A stretch of DNA of 64,000 bases, from NCBI GenBank assembly GCA_030681895.1, contig JAUXRI010000312.1:50583-114582 (forward strand), read 5' to 3'. The position numbers and the translations under genes are program-made. Source of the DNA: Myxococcales bacterium (GTDB lineage Bacteria > Myxococcota > Myxococcia > Myxococcales > Myxococcaceae). Under the pieces are notes generated by a model. The model was not told the DNA's origin and searched no databases. It saw only the letters and a list, made by a program, of their open reading frames with translations. The stretch's first letter is position 1, and every line of letters starts with the position of its first letter. Positions 17,834 through 26,728 of the stretch are shown piece by piece.

Positions 17834-18340
17834 ATGACGAAGACGAACAAGGCGCAGGCGACGGCAGTCAAACCAGTGGTCGACATCGGCATCGGCACCG
17901 CAGACCGCAAGGCCATCGCCGAGGGCCTCAACGCGCTGCTGGCCGACACCTACGCGCTGTACCAGAAGACCCACGCCTTCCATTGGAACGTCGAGGGCCC
18001 GATGTTCCAGACGCTGCACCTGATGTTCGAGGTCCACTACAACGAGCTGTGGACGGCGACGGACCTCATCGCCGAACGCATTCGTTCTCTCGGCTACCCG
18101 GTACGGGCGACGTACTCCGAGCTCGCGAAGCTGACCTCGATTCCCGAGTCGCCTGGCGTGCCCGAGGCGACCGACATGGTGCGGCTGCTCGTCGAAGGGC
18201 ACCAGGCAGCGACGCGCACGGCGCGCAAGATCATCACGGTCGCCGAGCGCGCGGCCGATGCGTCGACGGTCGACCTGCTGACGCAGCGGCTGCAGACGCA
18301 CGAGAAGACCGCGTGGATGCTGCGCAGCTTGCTGGCCTGA
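17834..18340 (+). CDS. dps: Dps family DNA-protecting ferritin-like protein
   Basis: 168 residues from ATG 17834, preceded by AGGAG; an in-frame upstream GTG region is not used. Ferritin-like four-helix protein with the Dps inter-subunit ferroxidase signature: H-x-F-H-W-N-V-E-G-P-x-F (KTHAFHWNVEGPMFQ) and downstream H-x-x-Y-x-E-L (EVHYNELWTATDLIAERI). It oxidises Fe(II) with peroxide and shields DNA. Divergent from perR, so very likely in the same peroxide regulon. Confidence 0.95.
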   Translation: MTKTNKAQATAVKPVVDIGIGTADRKAIAEGLNALLADTYALYQKTHAFHWNVEGPMFQTLHLMFEVHYNELWTATDLIAERIRSLGYPVRATYSELAKLTSIPESPGVPEATDMVRLLVEGHQAATRTARKIITVAERAADASTVDLLTQRLQTHEKTAWMLRSLLA

Positions 18341-18367
18341 GGCCCTCGAGTCGGCGATACCTCGCGC

Positions 18368-19510
18368 GTGTTTCGACTCGAGAACGCCGTTCAGCGGTAC
18401 GCGTGGGGCAGCCTCACGTCGATTCCAGCGCTGCTGGGCCTGCCCGCGTCGGGTGGCCCGCAGGCTGAGCTCTGGGTGGGCGCGCACCCGACGGCGCCGT
18501 CGAAGGTGAATGGGCGGTCGCTCGAGGCGCTCATCGCTGAAGCGCCGGGCCCGATGCTGGGAGCCCAGGTCGAGCAGCGCTTCGGCCCGCGGCTGCCGTT
18601 CCTGCTCAAGGTGCTCGCTGCTGCGAAGCCGTTGTCGCTCCAGGCGCACCCTTCTCTTCTTCAAGCGCAAGCGGGCTTCGCGAACGAAGAGGCGGCTGGT
18701 GTTCCGCGCATGGCCGCGCACCGCAACTACAGGGATCCGAACCACAAGCCCGAGCTCCTCTGCGCGTTGACGCCGTTCCGGGCGATGTGCGGGTTCCGCC
18801 GAGTCGACGAGACGAAGGCGTTGCTCGCGGGCCTCGGCGTGCCTGCGCTGGCCCCGTTCCTCGAGGCGCTCCAGCAGGGCGGCCTGAGCAGTCTCTTCGA
18901 GCGCGTCATGACGGTGCCTGCCGCAGACCGCGCGCCACTCGTCGCAGCCGTCGTCGCCGCCTGTGCGTCACGCCCGCCCGCGGGTTTCGCCGCCGAGTGC
19001 GCCAACGCCGTCGCGCTGGAGCAAGAGTACCCGGGCGACGTCGGCGTCATCGGCGCGCTGCTGCTCAACCTCGTCACGCTGAAGCCTGGTGAAGCCCTCG
19101 CGCTCGGCGCCGGCAACCTGCACGCGTACCTCGAAGGCACGGGCGTCGAGCTGATGGCGAACTCCGACAACGTGCTGCGTGGAGGCCTGACGCCCAAACA
19201 CGTCGACGTGCCCGAGCTGCTGCGGGTGCTCGACTTCACCGATGGGCCGGTCACCATCGTCGTCCCGCGAGGGGCTCCCGAGGCCACCTACCCGACGCCG
19301 TTCCCCGACTTCCGGCTCTCACGCGTCGACGTCGGTGCTGCCTTCAGCCTGCCGCGCAACGGCCCCGACCTGCTGCTGTGTGTCGAGGGAGAGGTGCAGG
19401 TGAACGGGCTGGCGCTCGGCCGTGGACAGTCGGCGTTCGCGCCGTTCGACGAGGGTGCGCTCATGCTGTCGGGGCGAGGCGTCCTGTACCGTGCGACGGT
19501 CAACACATGA
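18368..19510 (+). CDS. manA: Mannose-6-phosphate isomerase, class I
   Basis: 380 residues from GTG 18368. Type I phosphomannose isomerase signatures: N-terminal MFRLENAVQRYAWGS, the AELWVGAHPTAPS segment, LKVLAAAKPLSLQAHP with zinc-binding Gln/His, DPNHKPE (Glu ligand), and GNLHAYLEGTGVELMANSDNVLRGGLTPKHVD, the family signature. Interconverts fructose-6-P and mannose-6-P for GDP-mannose and surface glycans. Its stop overlaps the next start (ATGA). Confidence 0.96.
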   Translation: MFRLENAVQRYAWGSLTSIPALLGLPASGGPQAELWVGAHPTAPSKVNGRSLEALIAEAPGPMLGAQVEQRFGPRLPFLLKVLAAAKPLSLQAHPSLLQAQAGFANEEAAGVPRMAAHRNYRDPNHKPELLCALTPFRAMCGFRRVDETKALLAGLGVPALAPFLEALQQGGLSSLFERVMTVPAADRAPLVAAVVAACASRPPAGFAAECANAVALEQEYPGDVGVIGALLLNLVTLKPGEALALGAGNLHAYLEGTGVELMANSDNVLRGGLTPKHVDVPELLRVLDFTDGPVTIVVPRGAPEATYPTPFPDFRLSRVDVGAAFSLPRNGPDLLLCVEGEVQVNGLALGRGQSAFAPFDEGALMLSGRGVLYRATVNT

Positions 19511-20391
19511 GGCTCGCGCACTTCTCCGACGTTCACGTCACGCATTTCCCGCTCTCGGGAGATTTTGCGCTCAAGCGCCTCGCGGCGGTCGCCAGCTACT
19601 CACTCGCAGGCCGCGGCAAACACTTCATCGGCAGCGACGCCCGCATCGCGGCGCTCCTCGCGCACGTCGACGCGCAGCAGGTCGACCACGCCATCTGCAC
19701 TGGCGATCTCACCGGCGTCTCGACCGAGGCCGAGCTGGCGAAAGCCGCGGAGCTGTTCGGCCCACGCCTTCGTCAGCCCGAGCGCTTCACCGTCATTCCG
19801 GGCAACCACGATCGGTACGTCACCTCGGCGGCTGGCCTCTTCGAGAAGCACTTCGCCACCTTGTGTGAAGGCGCGTCCTTTCCCGCGGTGAAGCACCTGG
19901 CCTCCGGAGTCACGCTCGTGTTGCTCGACGCGGCGCGCCCGACCAGCCTCATCGACTCCTCGGGGCTCATCGGCGAAGCGCAGCGCTCGAAGGCGCTCTC
20001 GATTCTCAGCGACCCGTCATTGAAGAGCCGCTTCGTCATCGTCGCGCTGCACTACGGGCTGTTGCGCATGACGGGCCAGCGGGACTCGCGGCCGCACGGG
20101 CTGCGCGACGACGTCGAGCTGATGAACCTCGTCGATCGCGACGACGTGACGGTCGACCTCGTGCTGCACGGCCACCTGCACCGGCCCTTCACGATTCGCA
20201 CGAAGCAGCGCCACATCGTCAATGCCGGCAGCGCGACCGACCTGCACATGCGCTGCGGGTACAACGTCTACGACATCGACGTCGCTGCACACCGCGTCGC
20301 CATCACCCGGCATCGGTGGAGCGTCGAGGCGGGCCGCTACGAAGCCGACCCCGGCCACGCGCTGAACGTCTCACTCGACACCCGCCCTTGA
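19507..20391 (+). CDS. Calcineurin-like metallophosphoesterase
   Basis: 294 residues from ATG 19507 overlapping the manA stop. All dimetal motifs are present: D-x-H (FSDVHVTH), G-D-x-x (CTGDLTG), G-N-H-D/E (IPGNHDRY), a distal His (VALHYG) and G-H-x-H (LHGHLHRPF). Closest in appearance to cyclic-nucleotide phosphodiesterase/Icc-like enzymes, but the substrate cannot be fixed from sequence. Cytoplasmic, no signal peptide. Confidence 0.9.
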   Translation: MRLAHFSDVHVTHFPLSGDFALKRLAAVASYSLAGRGKHFIGSDARIAALLAHVDAQQVDHAICTGDLTGVSTEAELAKAAELFGPRLRQPERFTVIPGNHDRYVTSAAGLFEKHFATLCEGASFPAVKHLASGVTLVLLDAARPTSLIDSSGLIGEAQRSKALSILSDPSLKSRFVIVALHYGLLRMTGQRDSRPHGLRDDVELMNLVDRDDVTVDLVLHGHLHRPFTIRTKQRHIVNAGSATDLHMRCGYNVYDIDVAAHRVAITRHRWSVEAGRYEADPGHALNVSLDTRP

Positions 20392-20423
20392 ACTCGGGTG
20401 GTCCCCCGGCCGATTCTTGCCGA

Positions 20424-21548
20424 GTGACGGCGCACCACCTGCTCACGACGTCGTACTCCGAGAGCTGGGCGATCGAGCCACGCGCCGACGTGCCGTTCCC
20501 GCTCGTGCTGGAGCTGCTCTCGGCGCCCATCGCCCAGGTCACCCTCGAGCGCCTCACCACGTGGGTGAACGGGTACTCCCGTCGCGGCCCGCCCTGGCAA
20601 GACGTGCTCGAGGCCGAGCTCGACCCGTCACGGCTCACGGTGGTGCTGGAGCGCTTCGTCGGCATCACGTTCGCCGAACTGGTGCGCAACCTGAACAACG
20701 AGCGATGGGTGTTGCCGACGCCGACGTGGCTGCGCCTCGGGCTCGATCTGTTCGACGCCTTCGAGCGCTGCGGTGACGACGTGCTGAAAGAGCCGCCCTG
20801 CCCCACCGGCATCGGCTGGTCCCTTCGTGGGCAGCTGGTGCTGGCGCCGACGATGCTGAACGCGGTGCTCGCCACGGGCTTCGACGTGCCCGACCACGCG
20901 GTCCTCTTCTCTCCAGACCACGTGATGCGTCGGCCGCTCGATGAACGGTCGCTCGTCTTTCAGCTGGGCGTCGCGCTCGCGTGGCTGCTCACTGGCTGGC
21001 ATCCGCTCGAGGCCGAGGTGGGCGGTCACGTGGGCGGGTTGCTCCGCGCCGAACGACCGCAGGCAGCTGGGTGGAAGCTCGGCGCTCCGGCCGCCGTCAT
21101 CGACGTGCTCGAGCGCGCGATGTCGCAGGCGCCCGACGATCGTTTTCAGACGATGAACGCCTTTCGACGCGCGCTCGTCGACGCGGCTGGCTGCGCGCCT
21201 GTCTCGGCGATTGAGGCCTTCAGCGTGATGCAGGCCGCGACGCATCGCCTCGTCGACCGGCTCATCGAACACCTGTGGACGAAGGACACGCTGCTCCCCG
21301 CGACGTGGGATGGGCTGTGGCCGCACGGCATTCACCCGCTCGAGGGGTTGTCGGTGGTCGAGGACCGCTTGCTCGAGCACCGGGTCGATCGACGTACGTT
21401 CGTGCGCCGCGCCGAAATCGGCCACTCGCTGCGCCCGTGGAGAACGCCTCCCGAACGCGCCGAAGACGAGACGGCGTTCCGATGGGCTGATCAGAACCGC
21501 TGGTGGGCCGACGCCGCTGCGCCACGGCTTCCCTGGCGCGTCGGCTGA
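20424..21548 (+). CDS. Protein-kinase-like protein lacking catalytic motifs (pseudokinase candidate)
   Basis: 374 residues if started at GTG 20424, 32 nt after the phosphoesterase stop. Residues about 65-270 echo a kinase fold: VVLERFVGITFAELV resembles the hinge strand, FSPDHVMRRPLDERSLVFQLGVALAWLLTGWHPLEAE (shown in part) resembles the SPE / D-x-(F/W)-S-x-G / LLTGxxPF stretch, and VLERAMSQAPDDRFQTM resembles the terminal R-containing helix (A-x-x-P-x-x-R-F). No VAIK Lys, HRD or DFG is present. The last 100 residues are Trp-rich and unfamiliar. Likely a signalling scaffold; inference. Confidence 0.55.
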   Translation: MTAHHLLTTSYSESWAIEPRADVPFPLVLELLSAPIAQVTLERLTTWVNGYSRRGPPWQDVLEAELDPSRLTVVLERFVGITFAELVRNLNNERWVLPTPTWLRLGLDLFDAFERCGDDVLKEPPCPTGIGWSLRGQLVLAPTMLNAVLATGFDVPDHAVLFSPDHVMRRPLDERSLVFQLGVALAWLLTGWHPLEAEVGGHVGGLLRAERPQAAGWKLGAPAAVIDVLERAMSQAPDDRFQTMNAFRRALVDAAGCAPVSAIEAFSVMQAATHRLVDRLIEHLWTKDTLLPATWDGLWPHGIHPLEGLSVVEDRLLEHRVDRRTFVRRAEIGHSLRPWRTPPERAEDETAFRWADQNRWWADAAAPRLPWRVG

Positions 21549-21669
21549 GGTTTTCCGTCACGGTTCGATCGCGCCCGAAGCAGCGATTGTCGCGCCATGC
21601 TGCTGATGGGCATGGCCAGGCTCCGGTGCAGTTCGTGAATGTGCGCTGCAGGCTCGCGTCACACGCCAC

Positions 21670-22257
21670 GTGCGCGTCCTCGCCGCCATCGTCCTGCTGA
21701 GCTCGGCCAGTGTCTTCGCAGAGTCGCTCTGGCAACCCCAACGCACCTCGGTCGGCATCGGCGTCGGTGGCCGGTGGACGAAGGCCGTCGAGCTCGGCGG
21801 CAGCGGGCGCGCGATGGCCGTGAGCGGCGCCGGACCTGCGGTGAACCTCTCGGGCAGCTTCGGCTGGTCTCGCGGCGCGTTGCGGCTCGGAGGCATGGGC
21901 AGCTACGAGCTGATGATCTCTCCCGAGCACGATCTCGACGTGCTCGCCGCTGGCCCGCTGCTCCCGATGACCCAGAGTTCGTTGAACGTGAGCACCGCGC
22001 ACTTCTTCAGCCTCGGCCCCTTCGTGGGAGCGCAGACTACCGGCAGCGAGCTGATCGCCTTCGCCGACCTCGCGGTGTTGGTCGACCTGATGGCAGTTGA
22101 AATCGAAGACCACGGCACCAGGCTGGGTCTTCGCTTCGTGCCGACGGCGCGCGCCGGCGTCAGCGTGGACATGGGCTTCGCGAGCTTCGAGCTGTGGCTG
22201 TACGGGAGCGCGCTCGTCACGCCGCGCGTCGGGTTCTGCGTCGCGTTCGGCTTCTGA
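21670..22257 (+). CDS. Small secreted beta-barrel-like protein, unknown function
   Basis: 195 residues from GTG 21670. Signal peptide MRVLAAIVLLSSASVFA, then Gly-rich alternating strands (SVGIGVGGRW, AVNLSGSFGW, RLGGMGSYELM, ARAGVSVDMGF) ending with aromatic Phe (CVAFGF), as in small outer-membrane barrels. No recognised family. The 121-bp gap upstream holds its promoter; it is followed closely by the RNA ligase gene. Confidence 0.65.
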   Translation: MRVLAAIVLLSSASVFAESLWQPQRTSVGIGVGGRWTKAVELGGSGRAMAVSGAGPAVNLSGSFGWSRGALRLGGMGSYELMISPEHDLDVLAAGPLLPMTQSSLNVSTAHFFSLGPFVGAQTTGSELIAFADLAVLVDLMAVEIEDHGTRLGLRFVPTARAGVSVDMGFASFELWLYGSALVTPRVGFCVAFGF

Positions 22258-22320
22258 GTGTCAGAGTTGCGCCAAGCGAGGCGTCCCGCACCGACGACCC
22301 CTCACCTGGAGCCTCTCGTC

Positions 22321-23340
22321 ATGAAGCGCAAGCTCGCCTCTGCCGTGCGTGTCACCGCCGTCACGCCGATCCCCAACGCCGATCGCATCGAGCTCGCGCG
22401 CGTCGCGGGATGGCAGTGCGTCGTGAAGAAGGGCGAGGTGCGCCCGGGTGAGCTCGCGGTGTACTTCGAGATCGACGCGGTGCCGGCCGACGCCGAGCGC
22501 TTCTCGTGGCTGTGGCAGCCGAAGCAGGCCACCGCGCCGGTTCCGCGACCGGCGTCGTTTCGTATTCGCACCATGACGCTCCGAGGCTGTCTGTCGCAGG
22601 GCCTGTTGATGCCGGTGTCGACGCTCGGCCTGACCGACGTGAGCGAAGGCGACGATCTCACCGAGCGGCTCGGCGTGACGAAGTACGAGCCGCCGCCGCC
22701 GTCGGGCATGGGCGAGTGGAGAGGTCCGTTCCCCGGCATCGTGCCGAAGACCGACGAGCAGCGGGTGCAGTCGGCGCCTGGCGTGCTCGACGAGCTCCGC
22801 GGCAAGCCCTTCGTCGCCACCGTGAAGATGGACGGCACCAGCGCCACCTTCGTGATGGTCGACGGCGAGCTGCACGTCTGCGGGCGCAACCACTCCATTC
22901 TCGAAGGCGAGAACCTGTACTGGTTCGTCGCGAAGAAGCGTCGCATCGGCGACGTGCTCTCGCGGCATCCCCAGCTCGCGATTCAGGGCGAGGTGGTCGG
23001 GCCGGGCATTCAGAAGAACCCGGTCGGGTCGAAGGAGAAGGACCTCTTCGTCTTCAACGTCTACGACGTGCGTGAAGGGCGTCACTTCGGCGACACCGAG
23101 CTGCGGTCGTTCTGCGACGTCAACGGCCTCGAGTGCGTGCCCATCGCGATGCAGGGCGAGTCGTTCGACGAGACGCTGGAGTCGCTCCTCGCGAAGGCCG
23201 AGGGCCGCTACCCGGGCACCGACAACCAGCGTGAGGGCATCGTGATTCGTCCGCGCGAGGCGATGCGCTCCGAGGTGCTCGCCGGGCGGCTGTCGTTCAA
23301 GGCCATCTCGAACGCCTACCTGCTCGACGAGCGCGACTGA
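22321..23340 (+). CDS. RNA ligase, DraRnl/Rnl5 family
   Basis: 339 residues from ATG 22321. N-terminal OB-like domain (residues 1-115), then a nucleotidyltransferase domain with motif I K169-M-D-G (AMP-binding lysine), motif III FVFNVYDV, motif IIIa QGEVVGPG (222-229), motif IV EGIVIR (305-310) and motif V with K327 (LSFKAIS). The architecture (OB domain before the ligase core, about 340 residues) is that of Deinococcus DraRnl, which seals 3'-OH/5'-phosphate nicks with RNA on the 3'-OH side. Likely role: RNA or nick repair. No RNA kinase/phosphatase partner adjacent. Confidence 0.88.
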   Translation: MKRKLASAVRVTAVTPIPNADRIELARVAGWQCVVKKGEVRPGELAVYFEIDAVPADAERFSWLWQPKQATAPVPRPASFRIRTMTLRGCLSQGLLMPVSTLGLTDVSEGDDLTERLGVTKYEPPPPSGMGEWRGPFPGIVPKTDEQRVQSAPGVLDELRGKPFVATVKMDGTSATFVMVDGELHVCGRNHSILEGENLYWFVAKKRRIGDVLSRHPQLAIQGEVVGPGIQKNPVGSKEKDLFVFNVYDVREGRHFGDTELRSFCDVNGLECVPIAMQGESFDETLESLLAKAEGRYPGTDNQREGIVIRPREAMRSEVLAGRLSFKAISNAYLLDERD

Positions 23341-23367
23341 CGGTTCACCAGCCCGCGGAGGAGAAGC

Positions 23368-23739
23368 TCACTTCTTCTTCTTCGCGGGCTTCTCGTACCG
23401 CACGGTCACCTTCGTGGTGATGCCGCCGCGCACCCACCAGTCGGCCTCGACCTCCATGTGTCGCGGGGCGCAGGCCTTCACGAGATCGTCGAGCACGCGG
23501 TTGGTGACGGCTTCGTGGAAGGCGCCTTCGTCGCGGAAGCTCCAGATGTACATCTTCAGGCTCTTGAGCTCGACGCAGAGCTGGTCGGGCACGTAGCGGA
23601 TCTTGAAGTGCGCGAAGTCGGGCTGACCGGTGAGCGGGCAGAGGCAGGTGAACTCGGGGCAGTCGAAGAGAATGTCGTAGTCCCTGACCGGCGCCGGGTT
23701 CTTGAACGTCTCGAGGTTCTTGCTGGGCTTTGAAGGCAT
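23368..23739 (-). CDS. queF: NADPH-dependent 7-cyano-7-deazaguanine reductase, short form
   Basis: 123 residues, the unimodular (YkvM/QueF type I) length. Catalytic C34 in TCLCPLTGQPDFA with D41, and the NADPH/substrate segment CVELKSLKMYIWSFRD. Reduces preQ0 to preQ1 in queuosine biosynthesis. Ends in a lysine tail. Divergent from the threonylcarbamoyl-AMP synthase gene; both make tRNA modifications. Confidence 0.96.
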   Translation of the reverse strand: MPSKPSKNLETFKNPAPVRDYDILFDCPEFTCLCPLTGQPDFAHFKIRYVPDQLCVELKSLKMYIWSFRDEGAFHEAVTNRVLDDLVKACAPRHMEVEADWWVRGGITTKVTVRYEKPAKKKK

Positions 23740-23778
23740 GGGCGGCCCTTACAGAAAAAAGCCGCTACCATCACCTGC

Positions 23779-24741
23779 GTGAGTGATGAGGTTCAGAGGG
23801 CAGTTGCCGCGCTCCGAGAAGGTGGGCTCATCGGGCTGCCGACCGAGACAGTCTACGGGCTGGGCGCCGACGCGTCGAACGAGCTGGCCGTGCGGCGAAT
23901 CTTCGCCGTCAAAGGCCGCCCCTCGAATCACCCGCTCATCGTGCACGTCGCGAGCCTCGAGGTCGCCCGTCACTGGGCCCACTCGTGGCCGAACGAGGCC
24001 GAGATTCTGGCGAACGCGTTCTGGCCCGGGCCGTTGACGCTCATCGTGGAGCGCAGCGCGCTGGCGAGTGATGCAGTGACGGGTGGGCAGGACACGGTCG
24101 GGCTGCGGGTGCCGGACCACCCGCTCGCGCTCGAGGTGCTCACGCTCTTCGGTGGTGGCGTCGCGGCGCCGTCGGCCAACCGGTTCGGGCGCGTCAGCCC
24201 GACGACGGCGAAGCACGTTCGAGATGAGCTCGGCGGTGACGTCGAGCTGGTGCTCGATGGTGGCGCATGCCGGGTCGGCGTGGAGTCGACCATCGTCGAC
24301 GTGAGCGGCGCCTCGCCGAGGGTGTTGCGGCCCGGTGGCGTGCCGAAAGAGGCGGTGGAGCGTTCGCTCGGCCGTGATGTTCCACTCGCCACCGCCGTCA
24401 GCGACGTGCGTGCGCCCGGGCTGCTCGAGTCGCACTACGCGCCGCGCGCCGGGTTGTGGCTGGTGACCGCGTCGGAGCTGCCGGGAGAGCTCGCCAGGCG
24501 CCTGGCGACGGGCGTGAAGGTCGCGGTGGTCGCGCCGTCGGACGTCACGGTGCCTGAGGGCGTCGTCCGGTTCCAGGTGCCGCTCGACGACGCTGGCTAC
24601 GCGCGCGCGCTGTACGCGACCCTCCGAGAGGTCGACGAGCGGGGCCTCGATGTCGTGCTGGCGGTGCCGCCTCCTGAGTCGGGCGTCGGGCTCGCGGTCG
24701 TCGACCGACTGCGCAGAGCGAGCGCGCCCCGAGGCCGTTGA
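23779..24741 (+). CDS. Threonylcarbamoyl-AMP synthase, Sua5 type
   Basis: 320 residues from GTG 23779. N-terminal YrdC domain with LIGLPTETVYGLGADA, the K/R clusters KGRPSNHPL and SANRFGRVSPTTAKHV, and the linker ESTIVDVSG...LRPGG. The C-terminal Sua5 Rossmann-like domain begins around residue 215 (SHYAPRAGLWL). Makes L-threonylcarbamoyladenylate for t6A37 in tRNA. Length matches the two-domain Sua5 class rather than short TsaC. Confidence 0.95.
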   Translation: MSDEVQRAVAALREGGLIGLPTETVYGLGADASNELAVRRIFAVKGRPSNHPLIVHVASLEVARHWAHSWPNEAEILANAFWPGPLTLIVERSALASDAVTGGQDTVGLRVPDHPLALEVLTLFGGGVAAPSANRFGRVSPTTAKHVRDELGGDVELVLDGGACRVGVESTIVDVSGASPRVLRPGGVPKEAVERSLGRDVPLATAVSDVRAPGLLESHYAPRAGLWLVTASELPGELARRLATGVKVAVVAPSDVTVPEGVVRFQVPLDDAGYARALYATLREVDERGLDVVLAVPPPESGVGLAVVDRLRRASAPRGR

Positions 24742-24834
24742 GCATCTGCCGGGCGCCCGACGGCGGGGACGACGCTCGGTCGTAGCCTGGATCGATCGAC
24801 ACGCGCGGGGGAGCGCGCCCGCGGCGCCGTCAGC

Positions 24835-25743
24835 TCACCGGCAGAGCTCGACCACCAGCTTGCGGAACCACGCGTGACCCTCGTCGTGGCGGTGCCGTTC
24901 ATGCCACGCCTGCTGAAGATTGAAGCCGTGGGTCGGAAACGGAATCGGGCGGGTCACCAGCCCCCACGGCTTCGCGTGGACCGCGATAATTCGGTCGGGA
25001 AGCACGGCCCCCAGGTCGCTCTGCGCGATGAGTGACGGCACCACCGCGAAGGTCGGCACGTGGGCCACCAGGTTCCGTCGGTGCCCCAGACGCTCCAGCG
25101 CTTCGTCGATGGGGTTGCCCGGCTTGCCCTCAGGAGAGAGCGCGATCTGCGGAATCGAGAGGTACCGCTCGAGCGTCAGCGGCTTGCGGGCCATCGGGTG
25201 TCCAGCGCGCAGCACGAACGAGAGCTGCTCGTCGAACAGCTTCGTCCACACGACGGCCTGGCCCATGGGCCTCGCCGGCGCCCACAAGAAGTCCCACGTG
25301 CCCGAGGCGAGCGCGGCTTCGGCGTCGGGCACGGTCTGAACGATGCGAACGGTGACCGACGGCGCGTCGATGGCGAGCCGGTGGAGCAGCGGCCGCATCA
25401 ACACCGAGGCGCTGTAGTCGCTGGTGCCGACGACGAAGGTGCGCCGCGTGGTGGCGGGTTCGAAGCCGGCGCCGGTGGAGAGCAAATCGTCGAGGCGGGT
25501 CAGCAGCGTCTCGAGCTCGGGCTGCAGCTCCATCGCCCTCGGCGTCGGCACCAGGCTGCGGCCATCGCGCACGAAGAGCGGGTCGTGCAACGCCGACCGG
25601 AGCCGTCCGAGCGCGCGTGACACGGCCGGCTGCGACAGGCGCATGCGGTCCGCCGTCGCCGTCACGCTGCCGGTCGCGAGCAGGTGCCGGAAGGTGGTGA
25701 GCAGGTTGAGGTCGGCAACTTCATGCGTCTGATGCATCTTCAT
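24835..25743 (-). CDS. LysR-family transcriptional regulator
   Basis: 302 residues from ATG 25743; other in-frame ATGs lie at 25755 and 25737. N-terminal winged helix (LNLLTTFRHLLATGSVTATADRMRLSQPAVSRALGRLR), then a periplasmic-binding-like effector domain. Divergent from the NmrA oxidoreductase gene at 25828, the usual LysR arrangement, so it probably activates that gene when bound to a small effector. The region 25744-25827 has ATGCAT/CACAT repeats but no clear T-N11-A site stands out. Confidence 0.92.
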   Translation of the reverse strand: MKMHQTHEVADLNLLTTFRHLLATGSVTATADRMRLSQPAVSRALGRLRSALHDPLFVRDGRSLVPTPRAMELQPELETLLTRLDDLLSTGAGFEPATTRRTFVVGTSDYSASVLMRPLLHRLAIDAPSVTVRIVQTVPDAEAALASGTWDFLWAPARPMGQAVVWTKLFDEQLSFVLRAGHPMARKPLTLERYLSIPQIALSPEGKPGNPIDEALERLGHRRNLVAHVPTFAVVPSLIAQSDLGAVLPDRIIAVHAKPWGLVTRPIPFPTHGFNLQQAWHERHRHDEGHAWFRKLVVELCR

Positions 25744-25827
25744 GACTCGTTTCATGCATTGGACACATAGCTCTCCAGCCGACACAGTGCATCCCGAAGT
25801 CACCACCCCACACCGAAGGAACACCCC

Positions 25828-26685
25828 ATGTTCGCCATCGCAGGAGTCTCAGGTCACACCGGCGCCGTCGTCGCCGACACGCTGCTCTCGAAGGGCCAGA
25901 AGGTTCGCGTCATCGTCCGCTCCGCCGAGAAGGGCGCGGTCTGGCAGAAGAAGGGCGCAGAGGTCGCCATCGCCGACCTCGGAGACGTCGCCGCGCTCAC
26001 CAGGGCGCTCACCGGAGTGACGGGCGCCTATCTGCTCTCGCCGCCCAACTTCGCCGCGGCCGACTTCATCGCCGACCGCACGGCGCTCATCGGCAACATG
26101 GCGAAGGCCATCACCGCGTCGGGCCTCAAGAACCTCGTCTTCCTCTCGTCGGTCGCGGCGCAGCACCCCGCCGGCACCGGGCCCATCGTCACCGCGCACC
26201 GCGCCGAGCAGGCGTTCGGCAAGCTCGCGCCGTCGGTCACCTTCATTCGTGCCTCGTACTTCCTCGAGAACTACGGCTCGGTCATTCCCGTCGCAAAGGC
26301 GCAAGGCGTGCTGCCGAACTTCGGCCCCGTCGACGTGAAGTTCCCGCAGGTCTGCACGAAGGACATCGGCGAGGCCGTCGTTCAGGCGCTCCTGAAGCCG
26401 GCCGACGGCATGCGCGTCGTCGAGCTCGCCGGCAAGGAAGACTGGTCGGTGCAGGACGTGGCCGCCGCGTTGAGCTCGTTGTTGGGCAAGCCGGTGCAGG
26501 CTGTCGCCGCTCCGGTCGAAGCCGCGAAAGCGGGCCTGATGCAGAACGGCGTGCCCGAGAGCATGGCGACGCTCTACGCCGAGATGTACGCGGGCATGGG
26601 CAAGGGGCTCATCATGTTCGAGAAGCCGGGCTCGCTCACGCGTGGCACCACGGCGCTCGTCGACGCCTTGCGCCCGCTGGTGTGA
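25828..26685 (+). CDS. NmrA-like NAD(P)-binding oxidoreductase
   Basis: 285 residues. Rossmann GVSGHTGAVVAD (G-x-x-G-x-x-G), VRSAEKG after strand two, YLLSPPNFAA, LVFLSSVAAQHP, and ASYFLENY in place of the usual YxxxK. Atypical SDR of the NmrA/QOR2 type: binds NAD(P)H, may be redox sensor or quinone reductase. Divergent LysR partner suggests inducible expression by a metabolite or electrophile. Confidence 0.88.
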   Translation: MFAIAGVSGHTGAVVADTLLSKGQKVRVIVRSAEKGAVWQKKGAEVAIADLGDVAALTRALTGVTGAYLLSPPNFAAADFIADRTALIGNMAKAITASGLKNLVFLSSVAAQHPAGTGPIVTAHRAEQAFGKLAPSVTFIRASYFLENYGSVIPVAKAQGVLPNFGPVDVKFPQVCTKDIGEAVVQALLKPADGMRVVELAGKEDWSVQDVAAALSSLLGKPVQAVAAPVEAAKAGLMQNGVPESMATLYAEMYAGMGKGLIMFEKPGSLTRGTTALVDALRPLV

Positions 26686-26695
26686 CGAAGTCCCC

Positions 26696-26728
26696 GCTGG
26701 AGCCGGCCGACGGACGACCGGCTTCAGC
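26696..26728. terminator. Hairpin between convergent NmrA and sigma genes
   Basis: Stem GCTGGAGCCGG (26696-26706) pairing with CCGGCTTCAGC (26718-26728) with one G-T pair and an 11-nt loop. It overlaps the last bases of the sigma gene. No U-tract, so a weak or factor-dependent terminator acting on both convergent transcripts is the likely role. Confidence 0.45.
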
